Assembly: GCA_009617715.1 (NCBI GenBank)
Contig: VTFK01000354.1
Coordinates: 1 to 64,000 of the forward strand
DNA: 64,000 nt
Reading direction: 5' to 3'
Source of the DNA: Plectrocnemia conspersa
Taxonomy: Eukaryota; Arthropoda; Insecta; Trichoptera; Polycentropodidae
Positions 21,906-31,910 of this stretch are shown in pieces. Positions within the stretch are counted from its first letter, which is position 1, and every line of letters begins with the position of its first letter. Made by a program: the position numbers and the translations under genes. The notes below the pieces were generated by a model. It was not told the DNA's origin, did not search any database, and was given only the letters and a program-made list of their open reading frames with translations.

Positions 21906-22235
21906 GGGTGCTGTGCTCGAATCAACTTTTCATGTTCGACTATCCATTGTTGCTCTTTTCCGTCTTGTAGACTTGTGCTTAGTTCTTAAATTTATTGTTT
22001 ACAAATTTTACACTCACATTTAAAGAAAATTAAAAACTTGATCAATCATTTTATTTAATGAAAACCTACGTAGTTTACAAATTTAATAATTAAAATTAAA
22101 AAAATAAACTTTTTTATAAACTAAACATTGTCACAAAAACCAACTAGTTCTTTATACAAATAAGCAATAGTGATGAAACGATATAATTTTATTAGAGTAG
22201 TTTTAATTTATATCTATCGTTAAATTATTTTGCCT
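21906..22235. other. AT-rich spacer
   Basis: No feature recognised. Confidence 0.5.
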
Positions 22236-22690
22236 GTACTACACTCTCTGGTAGTTGGCCAAGGTTGGCCAAGGACGGAGAATATAGTGGGTTACTTCGG
22301 TCAAGTTCAGTTCTGTCTACTCTAAAATCTCTCGGAAGTTGTCCGAAGCTACCGAGAACGGGAGGTAAAGTGGGGGTAATTCGGTCGACTTGGCCAGCTT
22401 CGAGCGCTTCCGAACATTGTCGGCAAACGGACCGAAGTCAAAGAAACCGAAGTTGGAGCTGCTCTTTCGAGCGCGAGCGGTTAGATACTTCGTCTTTCAC
22501 TCTCTCGCATGTTAAGTGACGAGAGTGAGAGAGATAATGATATGTTTTTTCGCAAACTGAGATAGAACGAGTAACTTGGTTCAATTTCAGTATGCGCTTA
22601 GGCGTTCTATGGTCAAAGCGCATGTAGAGCGCTGCATCGTAGTCACGTGGTCAAGTTATCGGGGACTTCAACAGACTCTTACTGACATCT
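22236..22690. other. GC-elevated island with GAGA-type words
   Basis: One of the most GC-rich blocks in the window. It contains GGCCAAGG repeats at 22256-22275, CCGAAG-type words, and an inverted GAGA cluster: CACTCTCTCG at 22498-22507 facing CGAGAGTG and GAGAGAGA at 22520-22534. GAGAG words are the known target of the insect GAGA factor, so a promoter or Polycomb-type element is conceivable. Frames at 22265-22519 (+) and 22438-22623 (-) show no known domain. Confidence 0.35.
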
Positions 22691-23755
22691 TTGAATATTT
22701 TAGGGCACCAAAAGGGATAAATGATATTTTTGATAGTATATTCTTCTAACAGATATCGTTATTATATTTTTTTTATATAAAATTAAATAATTAAAAAATA
22801 GTTAGTGCTACTTGATTTTGTTAAAAAAAATCGTTTAGAATATCCTCATGTATTTTCCTAGATCGGATTATATAAATGTCACAACATAACGATTTCTTAT
22901 TTAGAATCGATGGCGACAAATTCTAGGATAGTCACAGATGTGGTGTTCACATTCTGAAGTATTATTTTTATGCCTTATGGCATTTTGAAAAAGCCGACAA
23001 AAATTTTGCGTAAATTGAATATTTACGACCGAAAAGTTTTTACTGATATTGTATTGGTAAGTGCCACACAAACTTTTATGATTATCAATAGCGTAATTTT
23101 AATAATTTGACAATTTAAAAATTGCGATTATTTGGCACATTTTTCGATCGCGCGCAAATATGCGGGCTGTACGTGACATAAGCCACCGTCCGGATGGCAT
23201 ATGAAATTTACGGCAGTGTGGTCGCGTAGGTTTCGTAGTACAGGCATTAAGGAGAGATATTATAACGCTTGGCAAGATCAAAGAGCGTCAATAATCAGTT
23301 GTGTATAGCTATTTTGGGGTGAATAGAGTAAAAAGGTTGGTCACCCACATACGACCTTATTATATCTGGGATACAATATTTTTTTGAGCTCTACATTCAA
23401 CGTTGCTTATAATCGAGAATAATAAAAATGAGTTTTAAGTTTTCGAAATAAACATGATGCATAGATATGAGCAGATAGTCCAATTTAATATTTATATATG
23501 CATATGGCCACAATAGGTTTATGATTTTTATGTGGCTTTCTTTATTGTGATATATATTTTTCCGAGCAGGTTTATAGCTACAGTTTATCACTGTGCCACA
23601 TCAATGTTTCAATTATATTCATAGCATATATTATAATTGAACTTATATTTAATAGTTGGGTAGGTTTTGGTATGTTTAAAAACAGGTTTTCTTTTGGTAC
23701 TGTGTAAAATTTTCAGCACCTCTACGACATATTGCGTCCTAAATGAGCGCACTTT
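22691..23755. other. AT-rich non-coding DNA with a minor GC patch
   Basis: Mostly A/T-rich. A richer patch at 23120-23280 contains CpG words but no gene. Short I/K/N-rich frames are noise. Confidence 0.45.
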
Positions 23756-24245
23756 TGTTACACATACACACGTGTCTTATATAGAAAGCATTAGGATAGC
23801 TTAAGTGGGCTTAGCGAAAGCCACGCATTACGCACGGCTTATCGCTTTAGCATCCAAACGAGGCATCCGTTTTTACCAGACCGACGGTTGAGGTGTTAGC
23901 GCAAAAAGGTGGTGGCAAATGAATCAAGATGTCCGTACAGGGAGACATTTCCACGTGTCTCTTTTGTCAAACACAAAAAGAGTGTGTGTGTGCACGGAAA
24001 GCGAAAACGGGCCAAATGAAAAAGGCCCAACCGCGTTGGCCGGCCAATGGCCGCCGTTTAATGGCGGCCGTAAAATATTCAGCCCGTGTGTGACGATTTG
24101 CGCGTGCGACCGACATACATCGATCCGGACCTGGACGGCTGTATGAATAGGTGTCGGGAACGTCAAAGGAACCTCGTGCAAAAAAAAACGTTTTACCAAA
24201 GGTCAAAGAGGAATCCGGGGCAGTTCGGTGGCTTAATTAAACGAA
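23756..24245. other. GC-elevated island with inverted GGCCGCC/GGCGGCC
   Basis: About 490 bp of balanced to GC-rich DNA with many CpGs. A perfect inverted pair GGCCGCC (24049-24055) and GGCGGCC (24063-24069) presents GCCAT cores on both strands, the core bound by YY1/Pho proteins in animals. Four frames overlap here on both strands (23919-24361) with incompatible phases and no recognisable domain; their openness follows from GC content. Candidate regulatory element. Confidence 0.4.
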
Positions 24246-26030
24246 AAATAAGTCCAGTTTATTTTTGTGGAACTTTTTTTATGTACATACTATACATTGT
24301 ACAGGTGGAAAAAATACATACACCTTTAAATCACTTTTTAAATGAAAAAGTTCTAATATAGTCCTTTTAAATGGTATATTATATAGAAGTGAAAAAAATG
24401 GATCTTGTAATTGAATATAAGCCTTTGATTACACAACTATGCGAAAGCTTTAAGTAGACATAAAATAGTTACCATAGGAAAACGGTAGAAATTTCAACAA
24501 CAACAAGCCAAGAATTAAGTTTGCTGTTTAGATTAATTATATTTATTTTAATGATATTTTGAATGCTTAAAAATAGTTGGGAGGAGCACAGTTTTCTTGG
24601 CTTATTTGTACATGTTCTCAAACACGCTACAGTTCTCAAGCACCGTACTATTGACAAATCCTTTTAAATCGAATATATCAAAGCGACGGAATGTCAAGAC
24701 ATATACATATACTTCGTGTCTTGCATCGCTAGTCAGAGCGTTGACTTTCAACGGTGTCTGTAGTCTTGAGATTCTTTTAGAATAACAATCGACATGAACA
24801 GAGAATAAAAAATATAAACACTACCATCTATTCCCGATTTATTTAAAAAAATATTATCCCACGTATAAATGATAAAATATTCCTATAATATTAACCTCCC
24901 GTTTTATTGCGTCTTGAGATCATAAACCGCTGTACGGCATAAAAGTTAAGTATGCTATGCACAGTTTCAATTTGCACTGAGCTTTTTTTCGTCGCATAAA
25001 GCACGTGTCGTATATAAAAAAAAAGAATGAAACAAATTTGGGCCGAGATTAAACGACCATTCGAGTATTAGTCGTCAGCCGCGGAATGAGACGGGGAAAT
25101 GGATATAAAAATAGGATTACTCTTCAAAAGGTTTCAGCACTAAAATATATGTTATTTTATTGTATAATAATATATTGTATTCACAAATATAAGCAAAAAG
25201 ATCAACGAAATCTTGGTAAATATTATTTATAAAATTGCCTTTGTATTCCTTTGGTTTGATGTTGTGATCAAATTTCTTGCTAGGATAATATTGTTTTTGA
25301 GTTTATTCGAAGAATCGAGGTAAACACATAAATTTGTGAGAAAATTATGATCAAAAGCAATCGTACAATTTTTTCATTTAATTCGAAATATATACATTCA
25401 GATTTGATGCAGTGATTCGGCGCTATTAAAAACCAAGCTTCACGATCTACGCAATGTCACGTTTTAAGGTACTTGAAGTAAATAAACGAGATAAAATGAA
25501 ATATTTTACATTTTTTAATGGTTCGTTTTATTATTCTTTGTTTATTATATATATATATTTTTTTTGAAATCTTGGGATTCATTGCGATTTTCACTTAATT
25601 TCTTTCTATATATTTCGGCTGCGATTTTTCAGCCATGATCACGAATTATCCGTAACTGCCGCTCTTGTCCTTGATCTTGTCATATATACTCGTTTCGGTG
25701 TGGCGTTATTAAGTAAATTAATTAATTGTTCATTTGCCTTGGATGAGTCATTTGAGTCTGTGTTAATTGTGTGGCAAATTAGATAGGTGACATTTTTATG
25801 TGATTTTTTCGTTATGACTCCAAACCAAAAGCCAAGATTTTGGCATATTATGTGAGGCAGAATCTCAGAAATATTTGTTTTAATTTTTTTATATTAATAA
25901 CTGTTTTTGTTTTAAAAAAAGAACAAAAGAGGCACCATATATTTAAAAAAATATTGGGTTAAATATGGAAAATGATCCTCAAACTTTTTGGTTCTTTGTT
26001 AACTTGACGCGAATAACGTTGCATAGATTT
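24246..26030. other. AT-rich non-coding DNA
   Basis: Predominantly A/T. Slightly richer patches are at 24590-24780, 24930-25110 and 25620-25800. No gene, RNA or repeat family recognised. Confidence 0.45.
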
Positions 26031-26032
26031 GA

Positions 26033-26265
26033 ATGAATCTGAATGAATGCGACTATGAATGTGACGGAAAGATAGCGAATGCATTTGCGAGCTACTTTGT
26101 CTTTGACGCAACTCCCGACGAATTCAGATTCAGACGACATAAAAAATATACACCGGGATGTTTACCGATCAATAGTTTCGTAACTTCTGATTTTCAATAT
26201 GTTTTTGAAAATTTAAAGGGAAAAATCGACTGGCACTGATTTAATACTAGCAGAAATGGTGTGGA
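26033..26265 (+). pseudogene. LINE fragment upstream of / at the start of reverse transcriptase
   Basis: The plus strand reads KIANAFASYF, the short block that typically links endonuclease and reverse transcriptase in Jockey/CR1-type LINEs, then about 45 residues of less conserved linker. After a frameshift near 26225 comes KSTGTDLILAEMV, corresponding to the K..G.D.IP start of the RT domain. The similarity stops where piggyBac-like sequence begins. The remainder of the RT is absent. Confidence 0.58.
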
Positions 26266-26267
26266 TT

Positions 26268-26665
26268 AGTAATAAGTTTGGAGCGTTTTAGATTTTTAAT
26301 ACGTTCCTTACGATTTAATGATCTAACAACAGGAAAATCAGGAAATTTGATTGACACAATTTCGAGAAATATTTGAAAAATTTAATGTAAATTTTCTAAA
26401 TTCTTTCTCGTTGGGGAAAAATGTAACATTATATGATTTTCGAAGAAAATGTTTTTTTTGGCAATATATACACTATTTAGTTGATGATAAGCTACTCTAT
26501 ACATATAATTTAGAGATATATGCTATAATTCAACCTGAAGGGCCGTTAAATTAGAGTAATAAATCGGTTGATGTAGTGAAAAGACCTGTCTCTTCAATAT
26601 ATAACACAGATAATTGGTTTTCGGATGTAAATTTAGTGAAAGAAATACAACAACAAAAAGATAAA
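26268..26665 (+). pseudogene. piggyBac-family transposase relic
   Basis: Plus-strand fragments follow the order of the piggyBac DDE domain: SLERFRFLIRSLRFNDLTTG (26275-26335), after a shift TQFREIFEKFNVNF (26354-26395), then FRRKCFFWQYI (26440-26475) corresponding to the F-R-G-R-C-x-F-R-x-Y-I block, LLYTYNLEIYA (26492-26525), IQPEGP, and after a stop near 26552 VDVVKR and DNWFSDVNLVKEI (26620-26650), matching the DNWFTS catalytic block. The Asp-Glu of the first block (expected DE before FRRKC) reads as Tyr-Asp, so the catalytic site is lost as well as the frame. About 130 codons of a roughly 550-600 residue family are present. No terminal repeats are attached. Confidence 0.78.
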
Positions 26666-27029
26666 AAAATATATTAGACTCAAAGGTTTATGGCACCTTT
26701 AGGTGCCTAATGAGCACTTAGCACATAAATAATAATTAAAATAAAAGGTGTATCTGATATGGTGTTCCGCTGAGCATTGCTGATTAGCTTTGAAATGGCG
26801 TTGCTGAGGTTCGAAAGAAACCTTATTTGTCTGTAATCAAGTAACATGCCTGCTGCGAGTCAAATTAATTTATTAATTGAAATATAAAATTTCCATTAAA
26901 TATGAAATACTCAGAAATAATTTACCAGGACAAATTGTGCTAAGGGTGAAAAAAATGGATCCCAAACACTTCATTTTAAAATTTAAATAAATCACACATC
27001 ATTAATAAGTCACGCTCATGCAGTGAACA
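26666..27029. other. AT-rich spacer
   Basis: Contains a short perfect hairpin GGCACCT-TT-AGGTGCC at 26690-26706. Nothing else recognised. Confidence 0.4.
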
Positions 27030-27445
27030 CATTAACTGGCAACATCATCTAGCTATGGTGGTGTGCGCGACTCTAAGGTGATTTTAATTTATAAGCGCCG
27101 CATATCAAAGTCGCATTATGTCGTTAGACACGCGCGTGTTGACGCGGACGTGCCATTATCTCGTCGCCACGCACAGCATGCGAATCTCTCGCTCGGCTCA
27201 CGTAGTGCGGAAGTGGATTTCGAGAGAGGGAACATCCATACGCTCCACCCTCTTCCACGTCGGCAGCGTTCAAGCCTTTCCGCCAGTGGATGTGTTCGAC
27301 TTTTGTCACTGCTGCCAACTCTACGCAAAGCCCAGCTCCTCACACCGTTTTTTCTATAAATTGCCACATGAATGCCATTGAAACGCGGAGCGTCGACGGT
27401 GCACTCTTTGTGGCGCATCTTTGTGACTGCGTGTAATTATTGCCA
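27030..27445. other. CpG-rich island, candidate promoter or regulatory element
   Basis: The sharpest GC/CpG-rich block in the window: many CGCG, GCG and ACG words between 27060 and 27440, with abrupt AT-rich flanks. Four frames overlap on both strands (27063-27359, 27118-27381, 27116-27418, 27124-27318), none with a recognisable domain. At most one could be real, and the simplest reading is that base composition keeps them open. A TATA-like TTCTATAAATT lies at 27352-27362. A small first exon with promoter, or an enhancer, are both possible. Confidence 0.4.
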
Positions 27446-28185
27446 GCGGGTCAATTCTGATTACATGTCATATTGCATTATGACATGTTATTAGGATTCT
27501 CCAAACATTTGCGATTTTATAGAATTTTATTAAAAGGAGATTAACCCTTAGACCGCCGACCGGTAAATTCTTAATTACTCGCTGTACGCCATGCGTTTTT
27601 AGCGATATAATTTTTTGGCTACTTACTCTGTTTAACACATCATTACAGCCAAAATACTCAATTTTTATATTTTAAAATTATATATGTATGATTAACATGA
27701 TTTAAACATTCTAATTATATCAATAAACAAACATTTTTAGTCGTATTGTTGGAAATATTAAGTGAACAAAACTAAATCTATTGGTCGGTCCGCGTGTTGG
27801 CTCGCGTACACACACCTACACACACATGCATGCGTGCGGCACTATACAAGCGAACGACAAGCAGGGTCATGCTCACACTGAGACAATTTTAATATATAAA
27901 TCTGCAACGCATTTTTTCTTCGTCTGACCTACATCCTGTTATAAAAATTTACAAATAGACAAGATTTCTTTGATGCATACAAAATCACATATATCGTACA
28001 CAAAAATAACCCTAATAACCAAACCGTTTGTTTTTGATTAATGGTGTTTGCAATTGGTTGTTGTTGAAGGTTGTCATATTTCTTTATATATAAAAATAAT
28101 AAATAATAAAACTTGATAGCAAGATACGATGTTACATTTAACTATATATAATTAGATGTATAATTTATAATATATACATATTCTT
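27446..28185. other. AT-rich non-coding DNA
   Basis: Contains TTAACCCTTAGACCGCC at 27542-27558, which weakly resembles the TTAA-led termini at 29.69 and 39.24 kb, and a CA-rich stretch at 27808-27825. No gene. Confidence 0.35.
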
Positions 28186-28400
28186 CTTCTTCTTCCACGG
28201 CACTACAACCGGTGATCGGTTTTGGCATTTCCACCTAATTTCTTGTAGGGCTTCTAGATATATCTTGAGTTTTAGTATTTCTTCCGCTATTGTTTGCATT
28301 TTTCCTGGTTGTAATATTGCACATTCCAGCTTCCAAAATTGAAGTCCAATCGTTTATCAAGATTTCGATCGTCTAGGACATTATGAATCGGGGCGGATTT
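28186..28400. repeat. Possible unclassified repeat starting with (TTC)n
   Basis: TTCTTCTTCTTCTTCCACGG followed by CACTACAACCGGTGATCGG resembles the start of repeats seen widely in arthropod genomes, but I cannot name the family and there is no second copy in the window. Confidence 0.25.
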
Positions 28401-28403
28401 ATT

Positions 28404-28783
28404 ATTTCTTTCAGGGCTGTGGAGTCGGAGTCGGAGTCGGAGTTGGAGTCGCTGATTCAGGTTCTCATCAATAAGACAACTTCTGGAGTCGTGGTGTTTT
28501 GGCCGGAGTTGGAGTCGGAGTCGGAGTCGTGAAAAATGAGCGACTCCGAGGATTTTTTTAAATTATGAAATTTATGAATTTTTAATTGCGTAATATTGAA
28601 TGTGTATAGCGTATGAATATTAAACGCGTAGAAAAACACCAAAAATACCTGATAAAATTAAACTTTTTTGAGTCGGAGTCGAAGTCGGAGTCGGAGTCGG
28701 AGTGGAGTCGTGTTGTTGGTAAATATCGGAATCGGAGTCGGAGTCGTGTTTTTTTTTAACGACTCCACAGCCCTGATTTATTT
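28404..28783. mobile_element. hAT-type MITE with GGAGTC arrays
   Basis: The element proper runs 28412-28775 (364 bp). Its inverted ends are CAGGGCTGTGGAGTCG on the left and the exact reverse complement (CGACTCCACAGCCCTG) on the right. The flanking 8-bp sites ATTTCTTT (28404-28411) and ATTTATTT (28776-28783) differ at one base, matching the 8-bp target duplication of the hAT superfamily, as does the CAGGG start. Inside, hexamer arrays GGAGTC repeat at 28421-28455, 28505-28530 and 28668-28747, all in one orientation. It encodes no transposase; frames are noise. Superfamily assignment rests on ends plus 8-bp duplication. Confidence 0.87.
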
Positions 28784-28799
28784 GTGATTTTTTCATAAC

Positions 28800-28912
28800 T
28801 ATTTGGATTTATCCACGTTGGTTGGTTTGCTCCATGATAGAAACCCTCCTCCTATATCCGGGCTTGGGACCGGCAAGAGTGCAACATATCTACACTCCAG
28901 GCGGAATATGTA

Positions 28913-28945
<33 letters not shown>

Positions 28946-29040
28946 TATATACAATAAATAATAAACTTTTCGACCATCGTGACGCATTGGGGTAACCTGT
29001 TAGGTCACGATGGTATTAATTTAATGTAAATAAATAAACA
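28800..29040 (+). repeat. LINE 3' terminus with conserved stem-loop
   Basis: From GGTTTGCTCCATGATAGAAA (28828 on) through CCGGGCTTGGGACCGGC (28859-28875) and CCAGGCGG (28897-28904), this looks like a LINE 3' untranslated region. A (CA)n microsatellite at 28923-28944 follows. It ends in a hairpin: CCATCGTGAC (28974-28983) pairs perfectly with GTCACGATGG (29004-29013) around a 20-nt loop starting GCATTGGGGTAACC, then TTAATTTAATGTAAATAAAT. The hairpin and tail match the 3' end of the LINE at 48.45-49.14 kb, whereas the sequence upstream does not. No coding sequence remains. Confidence 0.72.
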
Positions 29041-29610
29041 CATTACAAGAAAATTATAAAATAATAGAACAAGTGAAATAAAATGATTCTACGACAAGGA
29101 ATCGTTTTTGTTATTATTATTATTATTTAATATTTACTTAAGAGTTAATATTGATATTTTATTAATTATATCTTATTTATATTTATTAATAAGTATTTAA
29201 TAATAATAATAATTACTATTAATTAATTATTACAAACAATAAAACCAATCACAAAAAACAGTTGAAAATATTAAAACAGTATTAAGTATTTACAAATCAC
29301 AATTATCATTGAATTATTGATGACATAATTTAATTTCGATTCATAAATTAAAGTATATAAAAAAACGAATTTCCGCGATGCGTTTTGTGCTAACCCTAAA
29401 AGTGGTCTAAAGAAGCACGATCGAAACCGCGCGCGAAATACAAACGACTAAAATTAAGGCGTGACTTTATAATTAAATATACCACTGTTTCATCGCAAAT
29501 TCTATAAATAAAATCACTGAAATCGTTTACTAGGAACTCTAACTGATTTTTAAAACATATATTGGCAACTTTTACTTTTCCGTTTCTTTAAAAAACGAAG
29601 GTTTTAACGA
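29041..29610. other. AT-rich DNA with (ATT)n and a CpG patch
   Basis: An ATT-repeat at 29110-29130 faces AAT-repeats at 29200-29213, giving a weak inverted arrangement. A CpG-richer patch is at 29370-29460. No gene. Confidence 0.4.
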
Positions 29611-29690
29611 GCGCATCATATCATGCGCTTGGCGTTAGACAGTAGATTTAGTTGCGCATCATATCATGCGCTTGGCGTTGAAAGGATTAA
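29611..29690 (-). repeat. TTAA-led transposon terminus with duplicated subterminal unit
   Basis: A 26-bp unit beginning GCGCATCATATCATGCGC occurs twice without change at 29611-29636 and 29654-29679. From the second copy the minus strand reads outward to TTAA (29687-29690), giving TTAATCCTTTCAACGCCAAG. A closely similar sequence begins at 39237 in the other orientation. A TTAA site followed by a CCC/TCC start and subterminal repeats is the architecture of piggyBac-type elements. Confidence 0.5.
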
Positions 29691-30885
29691 AAAAGCTATG
29701 TAAGTTGATTTTTTTCTTACCCGTTAATTTTTTGTATAGTATTAAGAATTCTTTTTCTGTTTTACGTAAAATGTTATTCTTTCATTACCATCTTAAAGAG
29801 AGTTATAAAAGAAAAAGACTTAAAACGACAGACTAAAATAAATTTATTTTTAAAATTGTTAAACTAATGATAAATGTCAGATTTTTTGTTGGACTATATA
29901 GATTTTATTTTATAAGGGTCCATTGAATCCATGTAGTTAGTAAAAAACTGAGAAAAATTATTTATTCCATCTTACCCATTTCTGTTTTGAAAAAAAATCT
30001 AAAAAAACCATTCTTATTTTGATTAATGATAAATTCTGGATTTTATAAATATTTCAGTTAATGACATTTTTATTTTGTTTATTTTTATTTAAATTGGCAG
30101 TCGAAATTTTAAGCTTAGATCTGAACCAATGTTTTCTAATTGTTTCAACAAAAAATTTAAAGCCCCTTCGGCTGTCTGTAATGTAACATACTGCTGTACT
30201 TTACATTGATCATTAAAGATTTAAAGTTTTCAATAATTGTCAAAGACTCTTTGTTTCACATATCACTGAAATTCAAGTCACTTTTGCTATGTTGGCTAAT
30301 TCTTAAAAAGCAGTCTAGCAATTGTGTTCCATCTGGTTTTCACATCTAAAATTAGGTTAAATAATATTTTTCAAATTCAAAAAACATTATTTTGTAAAAG
30401 CCGTTTTGTACGATATTTTGTATAATACGGAGATTAAAGATTGCAGAATGTAGCTAAGGACGCGAATTCAAAATTTACAAAATACATATTTAGGTACTAA
30501 CGGCCAAAGTACGACTGTTAAAACTGAAATTTTTTCGGGATTACCTAATATATTAAAACTAAGACATTCATATCACATATGATATTGATCAAACTGTGAT
30601 TAAATTGATTTTCTTATGATAATAAAAAATGAATACCTTACAAAATTTTAGCCAATCAGCACATTTTGTGAGAAATGAGAGTAAATACCAATAATTTATA
30701 GACAATGAATGTTTTACTTAAGTACCGTAGACATGAAAAAAATATATATTGTATGAAAAGTTTTATGATTCACGTTATTTATTTTTATTATGTAAAAATA
30801 AATTTGTCTAGTGGCAATAAATAATAAGTGCTGATGTGATTATTATAATAATTACTTTGAAACGTTATTCCTAATAATATTTAAT
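29691..30885. other. AT-rich non-coding DNA
   Basis: A/T-rich with no recognised feature. Confidence 0.5.
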
Positions 30886-31180
30886 CGTACGACGAAAATA
30901 ACGATTCGCGTATCATATAATATTCAAAGTATATAAATTATTACGCATGATCAACGAGCCATAAGAGACGAAACTATGTCTCCCATAAGGCTTTCGCGGA
31001 TAATCTCACTTTTCAGACACACAAGTCACATTAAGATGCCAACGGTGCCGAGTGAAACGTCATTATCGCCTCGGTTATAGTGTGATAATATCACCGCAGA
31101 ATACTAATATTAGAACATAATTAGTTTTCATTACTTGGTATCACAAATTAATTAAGCAGACGGAGCAGGTATTATGTTAA
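30886..31180. other. GC-elevated non-coding island
   Basis: Balanced composition with CpGs at 30890-30960 and 31000-31080. No frame. Candidate regulatory element by composition. Confidence 0.25.
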
Positions 31181-31595
31181 ACATCCAATTTACTCGACTA
31201 TCCTCTAGCCTAGTACCTATTGAGATACATATTACTTCATAATTGAGTTGTTCAAAAGCAAAAGTAGTCATTTGAGTTTTTACTGAAATTGATTTTGGTA
31301 TGTGAAAAAAAACATTAAAATATTTGAGAAATTCTTTATTTAAAATTCACATTTTGCACAAAAGAAACGGTATCTATACTTTCTGAATATCTCTTGTAGT
31401 ATCAATAGAAACATTGACTCGAATTCTAGGCTTAAAATTAAAGCATTTAAAGATATAGCGTCTATCCACATAATATATATATGTATATACAACAATTCAA
31501 AGGAGCATCCACAGACAATTTTATAAAGCTAGCACTGGAATGCAGATTGGTTTTAAATTGAGACGTTCACTGCATAAATATCGACATAATTAATC
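31181..31595. other. AT-rich spacer
   Basis: No feature recognised. Confidence 0.45.
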
Positions 31596-31910
31596 AAAGT
31601 TAACAAGACCGCGCAGAGAATAGAGTTAGGTCATAAATAATAATTTTCACTGTTAATTGTGCGGTTTCGGATACGCGCGTGCGTTAATTTCATGCCAGTT
31701 CAAAACATCACGTGTCAAGTTCCGGTATGAAAATTATGAAATACATTACACGCGGGATAAAGCGACAACCTAAGCATATAAACATGTAGCATGTTTCACC
31801 TGCGTACGTATACGATGCGATAATATTAATTAACCTTTGATAATGTTCATATGAAATTAAGACAGCGATAGCTAATCGCATCACTGAACGTATCAGAATA
31901 TTTTGATGTA
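31596..31910. other. GC-elevated non-coding island
   Basis: CpG words around 31605-31690 (including ACGCGCGTGCG) and 31740-31820, with TAATTAAC and TTAATTTC homeodomain-like words. No frame. Candidate regulatory element. Confidence 0.3.

Noticed and set aside
23919..24361. Overlapping frames on both strands in a GC-rich island
   Set aside because: Four frames in incompatible phases without any known domain. Higher GC lowers stop frequency and explains their length.
28923..28944. CA-repeat as a regulatory element
   Set aside because: Simple dinucleotide microsatellite inside a LINE 3' untranslated region. Nothing supports a function.
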